Positions 33,358 through 41,467 are shown, numbered from the stretch's first letter. The stretch is 64,000 bases of DNA from Candidatus Ideonella esbjergensis (GCA_016710065.1 JADJLP010000001.1:1364001-1428000), one strand, 5' to 3'. Made by a program: numbers and translations. The notes: a model not told the origin generated them from the sequence alone.

Positions 33358-34541
33358 GTCTTGGTTACCGCCTCGGGGGCCGGAAAGCGAAGCACCACCG
33401 CCGTGCCGCCGCCCGCACGGGGCAGCAGGCTCACCAGGCCGCCCAGGCGGCGGGCGCGCTCGCCCATGATGTTGATGCCGTGGTGCCCCGGCTCGCTGGG
33501 GTTGCTGCGCACACCAGCGCCATCATCCTCCACCCGCAGCTCGATGTGGGACGGGTCAACCCGGTGCAGTTGCACCCATGCCTGGGCGGCGCTGGCATGG
33601 CGGGCGATGTTGGTGAGCGCCTCGTTGACGATGTAGAGCACCTGCGTCTCGTGGGCGGGTGGCAGGGCCAGCGCAGGCATCTGGTTGTCCAGCGTGGCCT
33701 CGACGCCGCTGCGGCTGGCGAACTCGTCCACCCGGTTGCGCAGGCCCTGGGCCAGGCCCAGCGGGTCCAGCGGCGTGCGGAACTGGGTGATGATCTCGCG
33801 CAGGCTGCCATGGGCATGGCCCAGGGCGTCACGCAACTCACCCATGAAGCGGGCGGCGCGGGCGTCGTCGTGCTGGGCGATGGCCTGCTCCAGCAGGGGC
33901 ATGCGCATGCGCAAAAAGGTGAGGTCTTGGGCCACGGCGTCGTGCACCTCGGCGGCCATCATCTGGCGCTCCTGCATCACCACGGCACGCAGGTTCTCGG
34001 CCTCCAGTCGGGCGTTGTCCAGCGCCAGGCCCAGCAAGTCGCCGATCGAGCGCAGCATGCCGCGCACCTTGGGCGAGGGGCCCTTGGCCTGGTCGAAGAA
34101 CAGGTTGTAAACGCCCAGCACCCGGCCACGGTGGCCCAGTGGCACGGCCAACATGTGGTTGACGCCCAGTGGCGCCAGCAAGTGCTGGGTGTTGCCACCG
34201 CATTCGCTGAGCTGGGGCGACCAGGTGAGCTGGTCGGCATCCACCGCCTTGCCGCAACTGCCGCAGTGCCGCCCCACGGTGTGCTCGGCACAGCCCATCT
34301 GGGGTGGCAGCCCCACCTCGCTGACCAAGCGCAGCTGCTCGTCGTCGCAGAGCAGGCGCACGGCGCCGGCCCGGGCCTGGGCCAACTGGATGATGGGCTC
34401 CAGAAAACGGCGCAGCAGGGCGCGGATGTCGGCACCGGAAGACAGGTCGGCGGTGATCTCCGCCAGCAGTTCCGTGGCGGTGCTTGCAGGGCCAGGCACA
34501 GGGTCTTGCGTGACGATGTGGGGTGCCAGGGTTGAATTCAT
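33354..34541 (-). CDS. NarX-like sensor histidine kinase with cysteine-bearing GAF domain
   Basis: 395 residues, no membrane segment, so a cytoplasmic sensor. GAF domain at about 25-180 with Cys65, 84, 93, 96 and 114 (GCAEHTVGRHCGSCGKAV; SECGG). The HisKA_3 phosphoacceptor is His200 in AAEVHDAVAQDLTF, and the HATPase part shows VLYIVNEALTNIARHASA and DDGAGV. Start: ATG at 34541; the frame begins at a TTG at 34562. The cysteines could hold an Fe-S cluster or zinc, or react with persulfide, which would make this a sulfur- or redox-responsive kinase. A NarL-like palindrome lies 74 bases upstream, suggesting autoregulation. Confidence 0.87.
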   Translation of the reverse strand: MNSTLAPHIVTQDPVPGPASTATELLAEITADLSSGADIRALLRRFLEPIIQLAQARAGAVRLLCDDEQLRLVSEVGLPPQMGCAEHTVGRHCGSCGKAVDADQLTWSPQLSECGGNTQHLLAPLGVNHMLAVPLGHRGRVLGVYNLFFDQAKGPSPKVRGMLRSIGDLLGLALDNARLEAENLRAVVMQERQMMAAEVHDAVAQDLTFLRMRMPLLEQAIAQHDDARAARFMGELRDALGHAHGSLREIITQFRTPLDPLGLAQGLRNRVDEFASRSGVEATLDNQMPALALPPAHETQVLYIVNEALTNIARHASAAQAWVQLHRVDPSHIELRVEDDGAGVRSNPSEPGHHGINIMGERARRLGGLVSLLPRAGGGTAVVLRFPAPEAVTKT

Positions 34542-34614
34542 GTGGTTGCGGGTGGCGTGCAAACGCCAGGGCGGCGAGAGTCTGAGGCCAAGCCGCCGGC
34601 TGGGCGCCGGTATT

Positions 34615-34628
34615 TACCCCTATGGGTA
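34615..34628. promoter_or_regulatory. NarL-like palindrome upstream of the kinase gene
   Basis: TACCC CTAT GGGTA: both halves are perfect NarL heptamers (TACCCCT, and TACCCAT on the other strand) with no spacer. It lies 74 bases before the kinase ATG and 8 bases after the end of the HypC-like gene. Confidence 0.65.
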
Positions 34629-34635
34629 TGCAAGT

Positions 34636-34773
34636 TCAGCCGCATTTTGAGTCCTCTGCCAACGCCCCATGCTGAAGCTTGAGCAAGCTGATCTCGCACA
34701 GCATGCCACGGGCCTCACAACTGGCATTCAAACCGCACACGGCGGTGACCTGCTTGGGCGCGGCCAGACACAT
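34636..34773 (-). CDS. HypC-like mini-protein, about half the normal length
   Basis: 45 residues from an ATG at 34773 with a good RBS (AGGGGA); the frame is open further upstream. MCLAAPKQVTAV followed by CEARGMLCEISLLKLQHG resembles the first half of HypC/HybG/HupF, including the essential N-terminal Cys2, but the usual continuation (GDYVLVHVGFAI) is missing. Cysteines are at 2, 13, 19, 26 and 44. No hydrogenase gene is in the window. It may be a decayed hypC or a small cysteine carrier protein that belongs with the kinase. Confidence 0.5.
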   Translation of the reverse strand: MCLAAPKQVTAVCGLNASCEARGMLCEISLLKLQHGALAEDSKCG

Positions 34774-35078
34774 TGGTATTTCCCCTTGGTCTTGATGGAT
34801 CAAGCCTGACAGATCACGCTGCGGAGCGCGCCATTGAACCATTGATACCAGTCAACACGCCTACCAGACTGCAAAGACCATGAGGGTCTGGATCCTCGGT
34901 TGCTCCGTCAACTCGACTGAGCGGTCAGCTCTCACCTCACCCGGCCCCTGCCTGTTCTCTCCCCGGCCTTGCATTGAGTTCTGCCATGGCGGCAGCGTAG
35001 CGAGTACGGGCTCGGGCTCGGGCTCGGTCGCGTTCCGCTGCGGGGGGCTGAACACAACGTCGCGCGAGCCAACTTGTT
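34774..35078. other. Intergenic region without a recognised gene
   Basis: No supported gene. A short tandem GGGCTC repeat (three to four units) lies at about 35008-35028. The region is bounded on the right by the intron tail at 35079 and may be remnant mobile DNA. Confidence 0.5.
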
Positions 35079-35150
35079 GAACCGCCCACTGCGGACCCGC
35101 ACGGTGGGTGGCGTGGGGGGGCGCCGGTTAGAAACAGGCGCCTACCCGAT
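35079..35150 (+). mobile_element. Orphan 3' end of a group II intron (domains V-VI)
   Basis: The segment begins GAACCGCCCACTGCGGACCC, pairs with GGGTGGCGTGG to form a domain V-like hairpin, continues with a GGCGCC-based hairpin resembling domain VI and ends CTACCCGAT. It closely parallels the tail of the intron at 49764-51637 (from 51563 to CTATGCCGAT). No intron body or reverse transcriptase is found upstream, so it is a remnant. It lies 33 bases before the vapB operator. Confidence 0.6.
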
Positions 35151-35182
35151 TAGACGGCGGCTCTTCGGCCGGCGCTGCAGTA

Positions 35183-35216
35183 TAGTGTGTACGTCTTTCA
35201 GAAAGTGTGCACACTA
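35183..35216. promoter_or_regulatory. Inverted repeat overlapping the vapB start, autoregulatory operator
   Basis: TAGTGTGTAC at 35183-35192 and GTGCACACTA at 35207-35216 are inverted copies (nine of ten pairs), with a TATAGT -10-like box overlapping the left arm. The right arm touches the vapB ATG, a usual layout for VapBC self-repression. Confidence 0.7.
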
Positions 35217-35410
35217 TGCGAACCAACATCGTTATCGACGACAAGCTCATGGCTGACACCTTGCGAGCAACAGGCCTTCGTACAAAGCGTGAGGCGGTTG
35301 AGCTTGGACTGAGGACTTTGCTGCGCCTCAAGCAGCAGACCGAGATTCGGAAGTTACGCGGAAAGATTACCTGGGAAGGTGACCTGGATGCCATGAGGCG
35401 CGACAAGTGA
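35216..35410 (+). CDS. vapB: VapB-type antitoxin
   Basis: 64 residues, type II TA antitoxin of the VapB/DUF2191 type: MRTNIVIDDKLMADTLRATG forms the ribbon-helix-helix half, and the C-terminus (ITWEGDLDAMRRDK) is the part that normally blocks the toxin. It ends overlapping vapC (GTGA). The surrounding DNA is less GC-rich than the sulfur region, which suggests acquisition. Confidence 0.88.
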   Translation: MRTNIVIDDKLMADTLRATGLRTKREAVELGLRTLLRLKQQTEIRKLRGKITWEGDLDAMRRDK

Positions 35411-35808
35411 TTCTGGTGGATTCGAGTGTTTGGATCGACTACTTTCGAGGAAGACCCACGGCGCAGACTGATCTCCTTGAAGGGTTGCTCGATTCGCAGG
35501 AGCTTGCAATTGGCGACCTGATACTCACGGAGGTGCTTCAAGGGTGCAAGCTCGACAAGGAGTTCAATGAAGTTCGGCGGCTTTTGTCTCGCTTGGATCT
35601 TGTAGTTCTTGGGGGCGAAGACGTGATGATTGAAGCAGCGAAGAACTATAGAAAACTGCGAAATCTTGGTGTCACGGTTCGCGGCACTATCGACGTGGTG
35701 CTGGCTACTCGATGCATAGTCAGTGGCCACCAGTTGCTTCATAGCGACCGAGACTTCGATGCCTTCGAGAAGCATCTCGGATTGCGCTGCGTCGGGTCCG
35801 CCGTCTAA
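35407..35808 (+). CDS. vapC: VapC-type PIN-domain toxin
   Basis: 133 residues from GTG at 35407. PIN-domain acidic residues are present: VDSSVWIDYF near the start, TEVLQG in the middle, and GTIDVVLATRC then HSDRDFDAF near the end. The family cleaves tRNA or rRNA; the exact target is unknown. No lesion is seen, so the pair is likely active. Confidence 0.9.
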   Translation: MILVDSSVWIDYFRGRPTAQTDLLEGLLDSQELAIGDLILTEVLQGCKLDKEFNEVRRLLSRLDLVVLGGEDVMIEAAKNYRKLRNLGVTVRGTIDVVLATRCIVSGHQLLHSDRDFDAFEKHLGLRCVGSAV

Positions 35809-35873
35809 CGTTCGACATAAGGGTCATACCAAGGGGTTAGAGCGCATGTGACGAGGCGAACATGTGTCGTACT

Positions 35874-37067
35874 AGTACATTGACACGTAAATAACGAAAC
35901 ATGAATACACTCTCGCTACCGCCAACCGGTGCAACGAGGTGTCGACATGCGTCAGACGGAACTGCACTTGACCGACGAGGATCGCTCGGTCATCGACGAG
36001 ATTCGCAGCAAGGGTGTTCATTCTTCGAGGGAGGTGAACCGGGCGCATGTGTTGTCGTGCCTGGACCGAGGCCTCCCCGAGGCCCAGATCATGGCCGTGC
36101 TCGGAATGGGTCGCACAGCTGTTTGGCGCGCGCGTGCGGCGTATCTGCAAGGGGGCATCGAATTGGCGGTGTTCGACGTCGCACGCTCAGGCCGACCTCG
36201 CCAGTACGACACCGATGCCGAGGCGCGGGTGACGGCGCTGGCATGTTCAGCCCCGCCCGAGGGTCGGCAGCGCTGGACGATGGTCGAGCTCGAACGCGTT
36301 GCTCGCCAAGAGCCGGGGCTGGGCGGCGTGAGCCGGGAGACCGTGAGACGCATACTCAAAAAAACGATCTCAAACCCTGGCGCAAGCTGATGTGGTGCAT
36401 CGGGGTGCTGAGCGAAGAGTATCGGCATCGCATGTACGCCTTGCTTGAGTTGTACGCGCGACCCTTGTCGGCGGCTGAACCTGTCATCTGTATCGACGAG
36501 AAGAGCTTGCAATTCATTGGCCACAGCCGTGAGCCGCTGCCCATGACCGAGAGCGCCCCCGCCAAGCACGACTACGAATACCGGCGCAACGGCACGACCA
36601 ACCTGTTTGTGGCCGTCGAGCCCAAGGCTGGACAACGGATCGTCTCGGTCACCGAGCGCCGGGGCAAGATCGACTTCGTGGCCTTCGTCAGCGGGCTGCT
36701 CGCCGGGGCCTATGCCAAGGCGCGCCGTGTTCACTTGGTGGTGGACAATTTGAACACCCACTTCAGGAAGTGCTTTGACGACGTGCTGGGAGTACGCGCC
36801 GCGACGAAGCTCTTGCGGCGGGTCGAATTCCACTACACGCCCAAGCATGCGAGCTGGCTGAACATGGCGGAGATCGAGATCGGCATCCTCAGCCGCCAGT
36901 GCTTGGACAGGCGCATCGACAGCAGGGAACTTCTGCGCGGCGAGGTCGATGCCTGGCAGCAAGCCCGAAACGCACTGGAGCGAACCATCGAGTGGACGTT
37001 CACTCGACAGGATGCAGATCAGAAGCTGGGACGGCATTACGTTCCGAAACTTACATGTTGATGTACT
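35874..37067 (+). mobile_element. IS630-family insertion sequence
   Basis: About 1.19 kb, bounded by CTAG at 35872-35875 and 37066-37069, consistent with insertion into a CTAG/TA target with TA duplication. The ends are imperfect inverted repeats (left CTAGTACATTGACACGTAA, right on the minus strand CTAGTACATCAACATGTAA). It contains one transposase in two overlapping frames. It interrupts the gene remnant at 37069-37508. Confidence 0.9.
35947..37061 (+). CDS. IS630-family transposase made by frameshift
   Basis: Frame A (35947-36390) encodes the HTH part (TDEDRSVIDEIRSKGVHSSREVNRAHVL by family pattern) up to RRILKK. Seven adenines at 36358-36364 allow a -1 shift into frame B, which continues NDLKPWRKLMWCIG and ends at 37061. 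Frame B holds the DDE catalytic parts: ICIDEKSLQF (first Asp), VHLVVDNLNTH (second Asp) and HASWLNMAEIEIG (Glu). The shift is a known way of expression in this family. About 370 residues in total. Confidence 0.88.
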
Positions 37068-37068
37068 A

Positions 37069-37508
37069 GATGCCTTCAGCGCTTCGACCTGCGCTTGTGC
37101 TTCTGCCAACATCGAATCGATACTGGGTTGCGAACCCTGGTCCGAGATGTAAACCGTTCGCCCACTTTGGCCGACCGAAACAGGACCGCGCCCCATCGTG
37201 AAGCCATCACCAGCGGCGAGCTGAACATCACCTGAGCGATCTGTTGGCCCAGCGTCGCCCATCATCCCTGTCAACGCAGCCAGGAGATCAGAAGAGCCCG
37301 CCGGCTGCGCATAAGGCCGGTTGTCCACGACCGTGTTGGCGTCCGGCTGAGTTCTTCCCGATCCACCCGAACTGCCGCCCGAGATCATCTGGTCTTTGAT
37401 GCTTTCGCCGAGCGCATTGCCAAATGCAGTCGGCCGGCCACGGCTGCCCGCAGAGGTTGGCCAGGCCGGCATGGGTGCGTGTCTGAAGGGCGTGGACCGT
37501 GCCAGCAT
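37069..37508 (-). pseudogene. 5' part of a gene cut by the IS630 element
   Basis: About 146 codons from an ATG at 37508 run into the IS at 37068; no continuation is found on the far side (35809-35872). The sequence is Gly/Ser-rich (ISGGSSGGSGRTQPDANTVVDNRPYAQ) with a stretch AAGDGFTMGRGPVSVGQSGR and a helical end. It lies 18 bases downstream of the sigma-54 activator gene. No family was recognised. Confidence 0.5.
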
Positions 37509-37526
37509 GCTATCGACGCGGGCTGC

Positions 37527-39677
37527 TCAGCCGCCCGGCGTCTGCCAGCGCAGCTTGCGGTAGATGGTGTTGCGGCTGATGCCCAGGCGCTTGGAGGCTT
37601 CCGAGATGTTGCCGCCGGCTTGGTCTACGGCGCGGCGAATGGCGTCGATCTCCATGTCCTGCAGCGATTGCTGGGCAGCCGCTGGCACGGGTTCGGCGCG
37701 CGGCAGCCCTGCCGTCTGCGCGGCGGCCTGTTCGGTGGTGGGGGCTGGCAGAGCCGGCGCAGTGGCCAGCGCAGGCGTGGGTACGGACATGGGCAAGGGC
37801 ACGCCCAGCCGCGCATCGGTCTGGTTCAGAGTCTGGCGGGCGTCTTCAATGAAGTCGTCCGACAAATGATCGAGCGTGATCACCGATTCACCAGCCGCCA
37901 TCACGGCCGCGGTGCGCAGCACGTTGAACAGCTGGCGCACATTGCCTGGCCACAGGTAGGCCTGGCACAGGCGCAGCACTTCGGGCGCCAGGGTGAGGCG
38001 GCGGCCCGGGCTTTGGCGATCAAGGATGCGTTGCACCAGGGCCATCAAGTCCGTTCGTTCGCGCAGCGCCGGCAGGCGCACGGCCAAGCCGTTGAGGCGG
38101 TAGTACAGGTCTTCACGGAACTGCTGTGCCGCAATCATGTCGCGCAGGTTGCGGTGCGTGGCGCAGATGATGGCCACATCCACCGCCACCGATTTGGTGC
38201 TGCCCAGTGGCGTCACGTGACGCTCTTGCAGCACGCGCAACAAATGCGCTTGCAGGCTCACCGGCATGTCGCCGATTTCGTCGAGGAACAGCGTGCCGCC
38301 ACTGGCCTGCACGATCTTGCCCACCGAGCCCTTGCGGCGTGCGCCGGTGAAGGCACCCTCTTCGTAGCCGAAAAGCTCGGCCTCGATCAGGGTGTCGGGG
38401 ATGGACGCGCAGTTCACCGCCACAAAGGGTTGGCGCGAACGCTCTGAATCCTGGTGGATGGCGCGGGCGAGCAGCTCTTTGCCGGTGCCGGTTTCACCCA
38501 GGATCAGGATGGGGATGTCGCGGTTCAGCACGCGGCGTATCTTGCCCACCAAGGTGTCCATCTGCGCATCGCCGGTCTGCAACTGGCGCAGGCCGGTGGT
38601 GTCGGCCGTGGCGCTGGCGTGGGCGCTGAAGGCCACCGAGGGGCCAGGCGCCGGGCGCACGGTGGCGTCCTCGGCGGTTGCTGAGTTGGTAGCGGGCGTG
38701 TTCTGCGCGGCCTCGGTCACGCTGGTCCAGACCGGCCAGTTGAAGCGGGCGTAGACGTGGAACTGGCGGCCGTTGGTCATTTCCACCGGCAAGGGCAGGG
38801 CCAGCGGCGAGCGGAAGCGGTCGACCAGCGTGCCCACCGAGGTGCCGAACAGCGAACCCAGCGAATGCATGCGCAATGCGGCGCCCGACAGGCCCAGTTG
38901 CTCCAGCGCACCCCGGTTGGAGCCCACGATCTTGCCGTCCGGCGCAACGGCCAGGATGCCTTCCATCAGCGTGCCGATGAACTCGACCCGGCTGTGGAAG
39001 TGCAGGCGCATGACGTTGCGGTAGTCGTCGGTCAGCCAGTGGTTCTCGATCATGCGCGCCGACATCTTCACCAGCGCCATGGTGTGCTGGTGGTAGCTGC
39101 GCTGCTCGCCCGAGACATCGAGCACGCCCAGGATGTTGCCGCGCGGGTCGAGGATGGGCGCCGCCGAACACGTGAGGAAGTGGTTGGCGTGCATGAAATG
39201 CTCGTCGGCATGCACGAGGGTGGGCACTTCGTCGATCAGGGCCGTGCCCACGGCGTTGGTGCCCTTGCTCGATTCCGACCAGTTCACGCCCGGCTGCAAG
39301 GCCACCTTGGAGGCCTTGGACAAAAAGTCGTCATCGCCAATGGAGTGCAGGATGGTGCCGGTGACGTCGGTGAGCACCACCATCGATTCGGTGTTGACGA
39401 TCTGCTCGAACAGCATCTCCATCACCGGCGCGGCATGCGAATGCAGGCGCAGGTTGCGCTCGCGGGCGATGGTGAGATCGCTGCGGCCCAGCAGAGCGTG
39501 CTCGGGCCGCTCGATGCGCGAGATGCCCATGGCCAGGCAGCGCTCGTGCGAGTGCTCGATGGCAGAAGCGTGGGCAGGCGAAACGCCCGCAACACGCGCC
39601 GCCAGGCTGCGGCTCGCGGGCTCGGCCAGGCGCCGTGCGCGGCCGCCAGGGGCCGATGGGGGGAAGAAACCGCTCAT
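37527..39677 (-). CDS. Sigma-54-dependent activator of the AcoR type
   Basis: 716 residues from the ATG at 39677. N-terminal GAF-type sensor (about 60-200, containing LHSHAAPVMEMLFEQIVN), AAA+ domain with Walker A GETGTGKE, the sigma-54 contact loop GAFTGA, and Walker B FLDEIGD; C-terminal Fis-type HTH (NISEASKRLGISRNTIYRKL). AcoR-like activators turn on genes for alcohols, acetoin or aldehydes. It is divergent from pedF, whose upstream region has a -24/-12 promoter and an inverted repeat, so it is probably the activator of pedF. Confidence 0.9.
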   Translation of the reverse strand: MSGFFPPSAPGGRARRLAEPASRSLAARVAGVSPAHASAIEHSHERCLAMGISRIERPEHALLGRSDLTIARERNLRLHSHAAPVMEMLFEQIVNTESMVVLTDVTGTILHSIGDDDFLSKASKVALQPGVNWSESSKGTNAVGTALIDEVPTLVHADEHFMHANHFLTCSAAPILDPRGNILGVLDVSGEQRSYHQHTMALVKMSARMIENHWLTDDYRNVMRLHFHSRVEFIGTLMEGILAVAPDGKIVGSNRGALEQLGLSGAALRMHSLGSLFGTSVGTLVDRFRSPLALPLPVEMTNGRQFHVYARFNWPVWTSVTEAAQNTPATNSATAEDATVRPAPGPSVAFSAHASATADTTGLRQLQTGDAQMDTLVGKIRRVLNRDIPILILGETGTGKELLARAIHQDSERSRQPFVAVNCASIPDTLIEAELFGYEEGAFTGARRKGSVGKIVQASGGTLFLDEIGDMPVSLQAHLLRVLQERHVTPLGSTKSVAVDVAIICATHRNLRDMIAAQQFREDLYYRLNGLAVRLPALRERTDLMALVQRILDRQSPGRRLTLAPEVLRLCQAYLWPGNVRQLFNVLRTAAVMAAGESVITLDHLSDDFIEDARQTLNQTDARLGVPLPMSVPTPALATAPALPAPTTEQAAAQTAGLPRAEPVPAAAQQSLQDMEIDAIRRAVDQAGGNISEASKRLGISRNTIYRKLRWQTPGG

Positions 39678-39751
39678 GGGTGCTCGTCTCCAATCATCGG
39701 TGGCTGGCCAGGCCGCCACCTGTGGTGTGTTCTGTCATTGTTCTGAAATCT

Positions 39752-39776
39752 AACAGTCCCGCACAGTACGACTGTT
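39752..39776. promoter_or_regulatory. Inverted repeat, candidate activator binding site
   Basis: AACAGT at 39752-39757 and ACTGTT at 39771-39776 are inverted with 13 bases between. It lies about 120 bases before the sigma-54 promoter and about 75 bases before the activator gene, a usual distance for an upstream activating sequence. Confidence 0.45.
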
Positions 39777-39884
39777 CCAGACCCCGGTCAACGCAGTGTT
39801 TCGCGCCAATTCTGCGCAACCCACTAAGGGCTCACCCCGATGCGGGTGTCGCCAAAGTGCCATTTGGCCGCCGGCCCGGTCTGG

Positions 39885-39900
39885 TGGCACATCCCTTGCA
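39885..39900 (+). promoter_or_regulatory. Sigma-54 (-24/-12) promoter of pedF
   Basis: TGGCAC, five bases, TTGCA; the invariant GG (39886-39887) and GC (39898-39899) are ten bases apart, matching the sigma-54 consensus closely. The pedF ATG follows at 39979. The sigma-54 activator gene lies divergently next to it. Confidence 0.82.
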
Positions 39901-39978
39901 GATTTGATGCCCGGCACCCCGCCCGGCGCACACCGCCCGCCACAACAAGTTTCACCATTTCGACCGGAGACAAGACCC

Positions 39979-40476
39979 ATGTTCAGCCCCGCATCCCTGC
40001 TTGCGCCCTTGCGCCAGGCCGCCCGTCACGCCGCCATTCTGGCGAGCCTGGCCGCTGTCGCCGCAGCCGCCTACGCCCATGGCGATGTGACGCCCCAAGC
40101 CGTGGACACCCACGAGTTGCCGGCGTTGGGCGAGCCATGGCGCACCACCAACCCCTACCGCGGCAATGACATCGCCACGCGCATTGGCACCTCGGCCTTC
40201 AACCAGAACTGCGCCCGCTGCCACGGGCTGGAGGCCATCTCAGGGGGCATCGCGCCCGACCTGCGCCGGCTTGACAATGAATGCGCCAGCCTGAAGGACG
40301 AAAGGAAGAAGCAGATGTGCGTGAACGAGATGGACGAGTTCTACCTCACCACCATCCGCCACGGCCGCACCCGCAACGGCGCGGTGTACATGCCGCCGTT
40401 TGAAGGCATCTTCAACCAGGAGGCCATGTGGGCGATCAAGGCCTACCTCGAATCCCGCCGCGAGAAGCCGCTCTGA
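39979..40476 (+). CDS. pedF: Cytochrome c550 of the PedF type
   Basis: 165 residues with a signal peptide ending near AAAYAHG and one heme site CARCH (Cys78, Cys81, His82). The phrases HGDVTPQAVDTHELPALG and CHGLEAISGGIAPDLRRL, the second cysteine pair (ECASLKDERKKQMC) and MPPFEGIFNQEAMWAIK are characteristic of cytochrome c550 PedF, the electron acceptor of periplasmic PQQ-dependent alcohol dehydrogenases. RBS GGAGA. The dehydrogenase itself is not in the window. The stop overlaps the next ATG. Confidence 0.9.
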   Translation: MFSPASLLAPLRQAARHAAILASLAAVAAAAYAHGDVTPQAVDTHELPALGEPWRTTNPYRGNDIATRIGTSAFNQNCARCHGLEAISGGIAPDLRRLDNECASLKDERKKQMCVNEMDEFYLTTIRHGRTRNGAVYMPPFEGIFNQEAMWAIKAYLESRREKPL

Positions 40477-41348
40477 TGGCCCGCCCCTTGCAATCAGGCC
40501 TCACGCGCCGGCAGTGTCTGAGTGGCCTGTCCGGCGCGGCCTTGGCCGCCACTGTGCCGGTCGCTGCCTGGGCCCAGTCGGCCTCATCGCCCACGCCCAC
40601 GCTGGACAAACTGCGCCTGCGCGGCACCCTCAGCGTGGCCGTCTACAACGAGATGCCGCCCTTCCATGTGAAGGGCAAGGGCATTGATGTTGACCTGGCC
40701 GAGCAACTGGCCAAGGCCCTGGGCCTGAAGCTCTCGCTGCTGCCGTTCAATGCCGACGAGAACATGAACGACGATCTGCGCAACATGGTGTGGAAGGGCC
40801 ACTACCTGGGCTTTGGCCCGGCCGATGTGATGTTGCATGTGCCAGTGGACCGGCCGCTGATGAACGAGAACCCCAAGGTCAAGATCTTCGCGCCCTACTA
40901 CCGCGAACGCATCGTGGTGGCCCGCGATGCCAAGGCGTTCCCAAGCATGGATTCGATGGCCGCCTTCAAGGGCGGCAAGATCGCCGTGCCCGGCCAGACC
41001 CTGGCGGGCTGGCTGCTGATCGGGGCCGACAGCGGTGCCTACCGAGAGCAACTGCTCACGCAGTGGAAGGACGGCACCGAGGCTGCCCGCGCGCTGCAGC
41101 GCGGCGAGGTGATAGCGGCGGCCGGCAACGCATCAGAGTTGGAAAGCGTGCTGGCCGGTGACGAGCGCTTTGTCATCGAGCCATTGCCTGTGCCGCGCAT
41201 GAAAGATGGCTGGGTGGTGGGCTGCGCCGTGAAGGCCGAGGCCACCGACCTGGCCCTGGCGGTGCAAGAGGCCATCAACACCATGGCCAAGTCTGGCGCA
41301 ATGGCGGCGGCCTTCAGCCGTGGCAAGGTGAGCTGGCGCCAGCCTTGA
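40476..41348 (+). CDS. XoxJ/MxaJ-like periplasmic binding protein
   Basis: 290 residues with a signal sequence containing RRQ (possibly Tat-like) up to about AAWA. It is a type 3 solute-binding fold: LRLRGTLSVAVYNEMPPFHVKGKGIDVDLAEQLAKAL, then DLRNMVWKGHYLGFGPADVMLHVPVDRPLM, the latter typical of proteins co-encoded with methanol/alcohol dehydrogenases (MxaJ, XoxJ) and thought to help their maturation. It overlaps pedF by one base (TGATG), forming a two-gene unit. Confidence 0.78.
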   Translation: MARPLQSGLTRRQCLSGLSGAALAATVPVAAWAQSASSPTPTLDKLRLRGTLSVAVYNEMPPFHVKGKGIDVDLAEQLAKALGLKLSLLPFNADENMNDDLRNMVWKGHYLGFGPADVMLHVPVDRPLMNENPKVKIFAPYYRERIVVARDAKAFPSMDSMAAFKGGKIAVPGQTLAGWLLIGADSGAYREQLLTQWKDGTEAARALQRGEVIAAAGNASELESVLAGDERFVIEPLPVPRMKDGWVVGCAVKAEATDLALAVQEAINTMAKSGAMAAAFSRGKVSWRQP

Positions 41349-41373
41349 ACGCCCCGTCATTCCCGCACCCGTC

Positions 41374-41467
41374 TGTCATTCCCGCGAAGGCGGGAATCCA
41401 TGGCTGTCGGCCCTTTGCTGGATTCCCGCCTTCGCGGGAATGACGAGACCCGCTTGCGCGGGAATGC
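41374..41467. repeat. ATTCCCGC repeat pair after the XoxJ-like gene
   Basis: Arm at 41374-41402, inverted arm at 41417-41444 and a partial third arm to about 41467. The hairpin lies between the convergent XoxJ-like and KAS III genes and could stop transcription from both sides. Confidence 0.82.

Noticed and set aside
32677..34541. Naming the two-component system narXL
   Set aside because: The kinase has no membrane or nitrate sensor region and no nitrate reductase genes are nearby; only the family resemblance is supported.
35008..35028. Tandem GGGCTC units as a possible CRISPR-like array for the Cas6-like protein
   Set aside because: The units are six bases with no spacers; no repeat-spacer pattern exists anywhere in the window.
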